Below the pieces are notes generated by a model. The model saw only the letters and a program-made list of their open reading frames with translations. It did not search any database and was not told the DNA's origin. A program made the translations under genes and the position numbers. From Microbacterium sp. CGR2 (GTDB lineage: Bacteria; Actinomycetota; Actinomycetes; Actinomycetales; Microbacteriaceae), in contig NZ_RBHX01000001.1 of the NCBI RefSeq assembly GCF_003626735.1, positions 1,178,001 to 1,242,000 on the forward strand: 64,000 nucleotides of DNA, given 5' to 3'. Below, in pieces: positions 57,961 to 64,000 of this stretch (position 1 is the first letter of the stretch; every line of letters begins with the position of its first letter).

Positions 57961-57996
57961 GCGCTTCGTCTCGCTGGCGCTCGCCCAACGGCCGGG
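57961..57996 (-). repeat. Dispersed repeat, diverged copy downstream of the metallophosphoesterase gene
   Basis: GCGCTTCGTCTCGCTGGC then GCTCGCCCAACGGCCGGGAG. It is followed by two more short units (AGTCAACCACCGGG, AGTCAACGACCGG), the last containing, on the minus strand, the stop codon of the metallophosphoesterase gene. Confidence 0.75.
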
Positions 57997-58012
57997 AGTC
58001 AACCACCGGGAG

Positions 58013-58972
58013 TCAACGACCGGCCGCCCGCCAACCGATCCCACGCCCCGCGATCCGCCGACCGGCCTCATCCGCAGGGACCGCCTCGCCGACATCCCCG
58101 CCCCACTGCAATGACACAGCCGAATGCACGATCGTGTCCGCATACACATGAACCAGGTTGTAGCCCTGCGCAGCATCCTGACCACGGGTCGCACCAGGCG
58201 GCTGTGTCAGATCCTGGCCATACGCACTCGACGACGCCGCCACCACCGGCACCCCCGCGAACAGGCCGAACGACGGGTGGTGGACATGCCCAGACAGAAT
58301 CCCCCGCACCTCCGAACCCGCCAACACCTCACGCAACCGAGCCTGACCCCGCAACTCCACCATCACCGCGGTGTCCAATACCGTCGGCAACGGCGGATGA
58401 TGCATGAGCAGCAAGGTCCCCGCCGACGCCGGCGCCTCGAGCTCCGCCGACAACCACGCCAACTGCGCATCGTCGACCTCACCCCAATGCGCCCCCGGCA
58501 CCGTCGAATCCACCACGATCACGCGCAGATCGCCGAACCACCGGACCTCGGTGATCGGCTCCTCACCCACAAGACCGCTCGCAGAACCACCGGCACCGGA
58601 AACCGTAGGTCTACCGGCGTCCCCGGCAATCCCCGCAATCCCCGCGCCCGCCAACAACTCCGCCCGCATCGCCGCCCGGTCGTCATGGTTCCCGGCCGCC
58701 CACACGACTTCGCACCCCAGCGCTGCCGCGGCATCCTCCACCAGCGGGCGCAGCCGCCGATACGCCGACACATCGCCCCGATCCGCCAGATCACCCGTCA
58801 GCAACAGAGCATCCGGCTTCAACCCCGAAGCCACCAGCTTCGACAGCATCAACTCCAGATTCGAATCCGCATCCGCGCTGCTTCCGTACAGCGGCGAGCG
58901 TTCGCCAGGCAGATGCGTATCCGAGATGTGCACGAAAGTATGCGACGGACGGGGATGTTCGGTGAGGATCAT
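58013..58972 (-). CDS. Metallophosphoesterase (CpdA-like phosphodiesterase)
   Basis: 319 residues. All metal-ligand motifs are present: HISDTHLPG, LLTGDLADRG, GNHDDR, LMHHPPLP, SGHVHHPS. This is the class III cyclic-nucleotide / glycerophosphodiester phosphodiesterase layout. Cytoplasmic. It lies 39 bases after the LacI gene at the end of a transporter operon, so it probably hydrolyses the imported phosphodiester or phosphoester. A Gly-rich insertion (about 115-135) is a local oddity. Confidence 0.9.
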   Translation of the reverse strand: MILTEHPRPSHTFVHISDTHLPGERSPLYGSSADADSNLELMLSKLVASGLKPDALLLTGDLADRGDVSAYRRLRPLVEDAAAALGCEVVWAAGNHDDRAAMRAELLAGAGIAGIAGDAGRPTVSGAGGSASGLVGEEPITEVRWFGDLRVIVVDSTVPGAHWGEVDDAQLAWLSAELEAPASAGTLLLMHHPPLPTVLDTAVMVELRGQARLREVLAGSEVRGILSGHVHHPSFGLFAGVPVVAASSSAYGQDLTQPPGATRGQDAAQGYNLVHVYADTIVHSAVSLQWGGDVGEAVPADEAGRRIAGRGIGWRAAGR

Positions 58973-59011
58973 GTCACTTCCTGGTCAGCGAACGGTCGAA
59001 CAATCAACATT

Positions 59012-60049
59012 TCAGACAGCGGCCGCCGTCGAACCGACGACCAGCGAACCGGCGAACGACCTCCGCACGGTCGCACCAGCACCAGCACCAGCACCAACAC
59101 CCGCACGCAACAGGTCCTGCATGGTCTCCACGGCCGCCGCCGCCACCGACTCCACCGGAATCCGCACGGTCGTCAGGCCCAGCAGATCGGCTCCAGGCAG
59201 GATGCCGTCGCACCCGGTGACACTCACGTCACCGGGCACGTCGAGCCCTCCGGCCAGAGCAGCCCGCATCACCGCGAGCTGCCGATAGTCCGAGGCGCAC
59301 ATGATCGCAGTGTCTCCCGACACCACGGCCCCCATCGCCTCGGACACCCCTTCATCCGGCCGTGCCCCGGCCGAGATCATCGTCACCGACGCGCCCGCGG
59401 CGATCAGCGTCTCCCGCATCGCCTGCGCGCGCAGATGCTCCGGATACGACGCCTCCGGACTCCCGGCCAGCACCACCACCCGGCGATGCCCCAGCGACAG
59501 CACATGCGTCGCCAGCATCCGCCCGTGCGCAGCATCGTCATAGTGCGCCGAGTGAATCCGACCCGACTCCTCGCCGCGACCCGCCCGCAGAATCGGCACC
59601 TGATCCGTGAACGGCGCTAGCTGCTCCGAGGTGATGCCACCCGTCGCCACGATCAGCCCCGCCACCCGCATCCCGAGCAGCCGGTGCAGCGCACCCACCT
59701 GCTTCGCGCCCTGCTCGTCCGCACCGATCGTCACCGTCACCAGGTCGAGCCCGCGCCGATGCGCCTCGTCCTGCAACCGCGAGAACAGCAGACCGTACGC
59801 AGGGTTGCTCGCATCGCGCAGCATCAACCCGACCGTGTCCGTGCGACCGGCCGCCAACTCCGCCGCCATCGTGTTCGGCACGTAACCGAGCCGTGCGGCG
59901 ACCTCCAGAATCCGCTCCCGGGTCTCCGACGCGAAGCGCCCCTCACCCTTCAGCGCGCGCGTCGCCGTCGCCCGCGACACTCCGGCCGCTGCCGCCACGT
60001 CGCTGATCGTCACACGCAGAGCGGGCGTCGCATCCATCTCGCCGCTCAT
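59012..60049 (-). CDS. LacI family transcriptional regulator
   Basis: 345 residues. HTH: RVTISDVAAAAGVSRATATRALKGEGRFASETRERILEVAARLGYVPN in the usual place (12-60), then the sensor domain with GLMLRDASNPAYGLLFSRLQDEA and GHRRVVVLAGSPE. A GAGAGAGAGA stretch near residue 325 is low complexity. The start overlaps the permease stop by four bases (ATGA), so it is encoded inside the transporter operon it probably regulates. I did not find a clear operator in front of the operon within the 46 bases available. Confidence 0.92.
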   Translation of the reverse strand: MSGEMDATPALRVTISDVAAAAGVSRATATRALKGEGRFASETRERILEVAARLGYVPNTMAAELAAGRTDTVGLMLRDASNPAYGLLFSRLQDEAHRRGLDLVTVTIGADEQGAKQVGALHRLLGMRVAGLIVATGGITSEQLAPFTDQVPILRAGRGEESGRIHSAHYDDAAHGRMLATHVLSLGHRRVVVLAGSPEASYPEHLRAQAMRETLIAAGASVTMISAGARPDEGVSEAMGAVVSGDTAIMCASDYRQLAVMRAALAGGLDVPGDVSVTGCDGILPGADLLGLTTVRIPVESVAAAAVETMQDLLRAGVGAGAGAGATVRRSFAGSLVVGSTAAAV

Positions 60050-61830
60050 GCGGACCGCGCCTTCCGCCGCCGGCCAGAACCGTTCCGCGACCCTCGTCCG
60101 TACACGAGATACATGGTGACACCCATGATGATCATCAACAGCACCGTGTACACGAACGTGATCGGCATCGCATCGAGGTTGTTCTCACCTCGCGTGCTCT
60201 CCTGGATCGCCACACCCAGAGGCTTGTACAGCGGGTGATAGAGGAAGATCGCCGCGTCGTAGTCGTCGAGCAGGCTGTTGAAGTTCAACGCCGTGATCGC
60301 CGCCGCCGTCGGCAGCACCAGGGGGATGATCACCCGACGGAACGACGTCAACGATCGGGCGCCGAGAATCCGGGATGCATCCTCCAGCGAATCCGGCACC
60401 GACGCGAAACTCGCCTTCAGCAGCCGCAAGGTGAACGGGATCTTCACGCAGATGTACGCGACGAGCAGCAGCACCGGCGTGCCCGTCAGCACGATGTTCC
60501 CCACGATCCCGCGGGGCCGGTCGAACGCCATCACCAGGGCGAGGGCGATCAGCACGATCGGCAGAATCCACGGGATGTGCAGCACGTACTCGATCGCGGT
60601 CGTGATCGGGTTGCGGTACTTCTGCAGCACCCGCGCCACGAACAACAGCCCCACGACCACGATCACCGACGCGAGCGCGCTGTAGACGACGCTCACGATG
60701 AACGGGCGAAGCGCCGAGGCACTGCTGAACACGGTGATGTAGTTGTCGAGCGTGAAGCTGTCCAGCGTGATCGCGCCCGCCAGGATGCTGCGCGCATCGA
60801 CGAACGAGAACACCGCGATGAGGATCACCGGGATCAGGTAGATCACCCACAGCACATACGCGACCACGTGCACGACGACGTTCGCGAACGGATTGCGGAT
60901 CGCCTGCTTCTGAATCCGCGTCGCCACCTTCGCGACCGAGAAGTACACGCCCGACTTCTCCGCACGGTTCATGATCGCGAGCAGGATGATCGTCGCCACA
61001 CCCAGCACGATCGCCAGCAACGCCGCGATGTCCCGAGTGATCGGACTCCGCGACAGGTCGATGATGAGCGGCGCGACCGTCTGGAAGTCGGGTCCGCCGA
61101 GCACCAGGGGAGCAGTCAGCGCGCCGAGCCCGATCAGGAACGTCAGCACCGTGACCGCGAACAGCATCGGCTTCATCACCGGCAGCACGATGCGTCGCAG
61201 GATCGTCCAGGTCGATGCGCCCATCAACTTCGCGGCCTCGATCGACGCGTAGTCGACCTTGCCGAGCGACGACGACAGGAACAACATGTGGTTGGTGGTC
61301 GTCGCGAACGTCATGACGAACGCCACCGCGAAGAATCCCGAGAACCAGTCGCGGTTCATGTCGGGCCAGACGTTCACCATCATGTTCGTGAAGAACCCGA
61401 ACCGCCCGTAGATGAAGTTGTAGCCGGCGGCCAGCACGATGCCGCCGTAGATCAGCGTCGTCGCGTACCCGAGCCACAGCACCTTCGCGCCGCGGATCTG
61501 GAAGTACTGGGTCACCAGCACGATGAACACACCCACGACGTTGACCGTGATCGACAGGGTGATCGCCAGCAGGAAGCTGTTGCCGAGCGTCTTGATGGCC
61601 CGCTCGCTGCCGAACAGCTTCTCGACGGCGGCGATGCTGAACTGCCCGTCCGGGAAGAACGTCGTCCCCAGCAGCGCCGCGTTGGGCAGCACCAGGAATG
61701 CCACCGCGAACCAGATCACCACGACACCGGTCACCCACGCCATCGGCGAGCGCAGCATGGCCCGGATGCTGCCGCGCGGACGCTTCGTCTTGCTCGCCCG
61801 CCCCGGGATGAACGTCGTCGGATCGCTCAT
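60046..61830 (-). CDS. Fused double ABC permease (iron/2-aminoethylphosphonate type)
   Basis: 594 residues, about twelve membrane segments: two BPD_transp_1 domains in one chain. EAA loops at about 195-215 (SIEAAKLMGASTWTILRRIVLPVM) and about 495-515 (DSLEDASRILGARSLTSFRRVIIPLVLP). This fused form is typical of Fe(III) and phosphonate/putative phosphoester importers (FbpB-, PhnU/V-like). The ATG at 61830 lies one base after the ATPase stop. Works with the ATPase and binding protein encoded upstream. Confidence 0.93.
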   Translation of the reverse strand: MSDPTTFIPGRASKTKRPRGSIRAMLRSPMAWVTGVVVIWFAVAFLVLPNAALLGTTFFPDGQFSIAAVEKLFGSERAIKTLGNSFLLAITLSITVNVVGVFIVLVTQYFQIRGAKVLWLGYATTLIYGGIVLAAGYNFIYGRFGFFTNMMVNVWPDMNRDWFSGFFAVAFVMTFATTTNHMLFLSSSLGKVDYASIEAAKLMGASTWTILRRIVLPVMKPMLFAVTVLTFLIGLGALTAPLVLGGPDFQTVAPLIIDLSRSPITRDIAALLAIVLGVATIILLAIMNRAEKSGVYFSVAKVATRIQKQAIRNPFANVVVHVVAYVLWVIYLIPVILIAVFSFVDARSILAGAITLDSFTLDNYITVFSSASALRPFIVSVVYSALASVIVVVGLLFVARVLQKYRNPITTAIEYVLHIPWILPIVLIALALVMAFDRPRGIVGNIVLTGTPVLLLVAYICVKIPFTLRLLKASFASVPDSLEDASRILGARSLTSFRRVIIPLVLPTAAAITALNFNSLLDDYDAAIFLYHPLYKPLGVAIQESTRGENNLDAMPITFVYTVLLMIIMGVTMYLVYGRGSRNGSGRRRKARSA

Positions 61831-61831
61831 G

Positions 61832-62854
61832 TCATGCCGCCGGGTACTGCAGAATCCAGCGCGGATCGACATCCACGCGCACGGCATCGCCCGGATTCCA
61901 GCGCTGAGCGGATGCCGCAGCCGGCACGCTCACCCGCACGGCCGAATCGGCGACGGCCACCGTATAGACGCTGTGGCTGCCGTGATACGTCCGGTCGACG
62001 ACGGTGCCATCGACGGATGCGACGGACGCGACGGATGCCGGCGCACCGGCAGGACCAAGATGCAGCTTCTCCGGCCGCACGTAGCTCTCGGCCCTGGCAT
62101 CCAGGTCCCCGCCGATGTTGATGAGCATGGCCCGAGTGAGGCGGTTGTTCTCGCCGATGAACCGGCAGACGAACGGTGTCGCGCTGCGGTCGTAGATCTC
62201 CTCGGGAGTGCCCACCTGCTGCAACCGGCCGGCGTCGAGCACGGCGATCCGGTCGCTGAGGGTCAGCGCCTCTTCCTGATCGTGGGTGACGTAGACCGTC
62301 GTCACCCCGACTTCGCGCTGCAGTTCCTTGAGCTGCTCCCGCAGCTGCACGCGGAGCTTCGCGTCGAGGTTCGACAGCGGTTCATCCAGCAGCAGGATGC
62401 GCGGCGTCAGCACCAGCGCGCGGGCGATCGCCACGCGCTGCTGCTGTCCGCCGGAGAGTTCCGAGACGTTCCGGTCGAGCTGGGAAGAGGCAAGCCCCGT
62501 CCGGTCGGCGATCTCATCGACGCGACGCTTCTGCTCGGCCTTCGACACCTTCTGCACCGACAGCCCGAACGCGATGTTCTCCCGCACGTTCATGCTCGGG
62601 AAGAGGGCGTAGTTCTGGAACACCATGCCCACATCGCGCTTCTCGCTGGGCACGCGTGTCACATCGCGCCCCGCGATGTGGATGCGTCCACCGGTCGGCT
62701 CGACGAACCCTGCGAGGGAGCGCAGGGCCGTGGTCTTGCCGCACCCGGAGGGGCCCAGGAGGGTGAAGAACTCACCCTCCTGGATCTCCAGATTCAGCTG
62801 CGAGACGGCACGATGGTCGCCGAACACGACATCGACGTCTTCGAAACGGATCAT
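61832..62854 (-). CDS. ABC transporter ATP-binding protein (PotA/FbpC type)
   Basis: 340 residues. Walker A GPSGCGKTT, Q-loop VFQNYALFPSM, signature LSGGQQQRVAIARAL, Walker B ILLLDEPLSNLD, H-loop VTHDQEE, then a C-terminal TOBE domain (about 240-335, with a short AspAlaSer-rich repeat PASVASVASVDG). It energises the fused permease. Eight bases separate it from the upstream binding-protein gene. Confidence 0.95.
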   Translation of the reverse strand: MIRFEDVDVVFGDHRAVSQLNLEIQEGEFFTLLGPSGCGKTTALRSLAGFVEPTGGRIHIAGRDVTRVPSEKRDVGMVFQNYALFPSMNVRENIAFGLSVQKVSKAEQKRRVDEIADRTGLASSQLDRNVSELSGGQQQRVAIARALVLTPRILLLDEPLSNLDAKLRVQLREQLKELQREVGVTTVYVTHDQEEALTLSDRIAVLDAGRLQQVGTPEEIYDRSATPFVCRFIGENNRLTRAMLINIGGDLDARAESYVRPEKLHLGPAGAPASVASVASVDGTVVDRTYHGSHSVYTVAVADSAVRVSVPAAASAQRWNPGDAVRVDVDPRWILQYPAA

Positions 62855-62862
62855 GATGGCCC

Positions 62863-63954
62863 TCAGCCGATGTATTCGAGCGTGACCTTCTCGACCCAGG
62901 CGCCGAGGTTCTCGCTCACGAACGAGAAGTCGATCTCCTGACGCGGAAGCTCTTCCATCAGCGCGACGACATCAGGGTTGGCCTGCTCGACCGCCCCTTC
63001 GTTGACGGGCATGGCGTTGAACTCGGCGGCGAACTCACCCTGGACCTCGGCGCTGCCGAACCAGTCGATGAACTCCTGCGCGGTCTCTTCCTTCGCGGTG
63101 CCGGCGATCGGTGCGATCTGCTCGGTCACGTACGGGACGCCGTACTCCGGAACGATCATCCCGGTGGACGTGCCGTACTCCTCGTCGCGCGCTTCGATAC
63201 CGCTGGACGGCAGCACGGCGTAGTCGATCTCGTCGCGGGTGATGCGGGCGTACGGGTCGGTGCCTTCGACGGCGGGGGAGCCGTTGGCGTAGTACGACTC
63301 CACGAGCTTCCAACCCTTGTCGCTGACACCCAGGTCGCCGTCCTCGTCGAGGTGTCGGGAGAGGATGCTCGCCAGCACGAGCTGCGGGGTCGCCTGGCCG
63401 AGAGCCGGGTTCACCTCGTAGCGGCCGGCGTTCGCCTCATCCGTCCACAGGTCGTCCTCGCTGGACGCCGGGTCGCTGACGCTGTTCTCGTCGTAGACGG
63501 TCACGATCGCCTGCTCGACCAGCGGCCAGTACACGCCGTCGGCCGCGTCGCCCGCGTCCTTCGGGACCTCTCCGCTCCAACTCGGCTCGTAGCCGGTGAT
63601 CGCCTCTTCGGCCTTGAGCTGCTCGAAGAACATGTTGTTGAGACCGAACACCACATCGCCGACCGGGTTGTTCTTCTCCGCGATGATGCGGTTCGTGAGG
63701 TCGGCACCGCCGAGCCCGACGATCTCGATCTCGTAGCCGGCCTCCGCGGCCTTCTCGGTGATCCATTCGCCACGGCCGTCGCTGTTGGAGTTGGTGTAGA
63801 CGATGAGCGTTCCGCCCTCGCCGCCGCCGCTTGCCCCGTCGCCCTCGCCACCGCCCCCGGAAGATTCGGTGCCGCCTGCACAGCCCGCCAATGCGATCGC
63901 TGTGACTGCCGTGAGCCCGATGAGGGACCAGCGCTTCTTCCGGATGTCGACCAT
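62863..63954 (-). CDS. Extracellular solute-binding lipoprotein (iron/phosphonate-type cluster)
   Basis: 363 residues; lipobox LAGC with Cys25, then a Gly/Glu/Ser-rich linker (about 26-47). The mature domain follows the family that includes FbpA and 2-aminoethylphosphonate binders: LIVYTNSNSDGRGEWITEKAAEAG, NNPVGDVVFGLNNMFFEQLKAE, WTDEANAGRYEVNPALGQATPQL, SAEVQGEFAAEFNAMPVN. No Tyr-Tyr iron site is evident. First gene of a five-gene operon; GAAAGGA precedes the ATG and the promoter is at the window edge. Confidence 0.92.
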   Translation of the reverse strand: MVDIRKKRWSLIGLTAVTAIALAGCAGGTESSGGGGEGDGASGGGEGGTLIVYTNSNSDGRGEWITEKAAEAGYEIEIVGLGGADLTNRIIAEKNNPVGDVVFGLNNMFFEQLKAEEAITGYEPSWSGEVPKDAGDAADGVYWPLVEQAIVTVYDENSVSDPASSEDDLWTDEANAGRYEVNPALGQATPQLVLASILSRHLDEDGDLGVSDKGWKLVESYYANGSPAVEGTDPYARITRDEIDYAVLPSSGIEARDEEYGTSTGMIVPEYGVPYVTEQIAPIAGTAKEETAQEFIDWFGSAEVQGEFAAEFNAMPVNEGAVEQANPDVVALMEELPRQEIDFSFVSENLGAWVEKVTLEYIG

Positions 63955-64000
63955 GGTCGTCCTTTCTCGTCGTCGAGTGATGTCAGAGACGACATTACTC

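Noticed and set aside
60235-62121. A 628-codon plus-strand frame
   Set aside because: Antisense shadow of the fused permease and ATPase genes; highly charged (Arg/His/Asp) composition typical of GC-rich shadows.

Overview
The window reads as chromosomal DNA of a high-GC Gram-positive actinobacterium, most likely Microbacterium or a close relative in Microbacteriaceae. Pointers are the GC-rich third codon positions, GTG/TTG starts, 4-bp ATGA/GTGA gene overlaps, DUF2510 and DUF222-HNH proteins, an actinobacterial SOS box (TCGAAC-N4-GTTCGA), a DevS/DevR-type sensor pair and many LacI/GntR-controlled sugar ABC operons. I saw no rRNA, tRNA, CRISPR array, insertion sequence or prophage. All calls come from reading the sequence; family names are from memory of conserved motifs and no search was run.

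Layout. 1-3.3 kb: a LacI / ROK kinase / phosphomannose-isomerase-like sugar operon (minus strand, cut by the window start) with AACGTT-centred operators. 3.4-7.2 kb: a membrane Ser/Thr kinase, a DUF2188 protein, a BKACE-type enzyme and a short 6-phosphogluconate dehydrogenase. 7.3-14.5 kb: an alpha-mannan oligosaccharide locus (AraR-like GntR/LacI regulator, GH76, sugar ABC transporter, GH125) with matching AT-rich operators at both promoters. 14.7-17.1 kb: GAF sensor kinase and NarL-type regulator. 17.2-20.2 kb: a small SipW-dependent exported protein followed by a 763-residue fusion of a SipW-type signal peptidase to its own export signal and five Ig-like repeats. 20.3-34.9 kb: membrane proteins, a VapBC-type toxin-antitoxin pair, hemerythrin and VOC proteins, an exported protein with a YPVVADP motif, SDR/TetR, a Cmx-type exporter with a structured leader, a secreted subtilase, and MerR/DUF4188.

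34.9-42.1 kb is a nuclease-rich, probably defensive, accessory block. It holds a MazG / GIY-YIG-DUF2075 helicase / PD-(D/E)XK cassette, a MutT Nudix enzyme, an SRA-PD-(D/E)XK protein that looks like a modification-dependent (type IV) restriction enzyme, and a coiled-coil protein coupled to a DUF4041-GIY-YIG protein. On its right side lie a decayed SulP transporter and two genes with single-base frame breaks. 44.6-53.4 kb: a P-loop GTPase and a GntR-controlled ribose-type ABC operon ending in a PfkB kinase and an ADP-ribosylglycohydrolase-family enzyme. 53.5-58 kb: a DHFR-like reductase, a MarR/oxidoreductase pair with two identical palindromic operators, and two divergent HNH endonucleases with an SOS box between them. 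58-64 kb: a five-gene operon of solute-binding protein, ABC ATPase, fused double permease, LacI regulator and metallophosphoesterase.

A dispersed repeat (core GTTGAGCGA ... GAGACGAAACGCC) recurs in about eight places, mostly just downstream of a gene and in that gene's sense direction. In three cases it supplies the stop codon. The most unusual items are the protease-cargo fusion at 17.9 kb, the nuclease block at 34.9-42.1 kb, the ADP-ribosylglycohydrolase sugar operon, and the repeat family.
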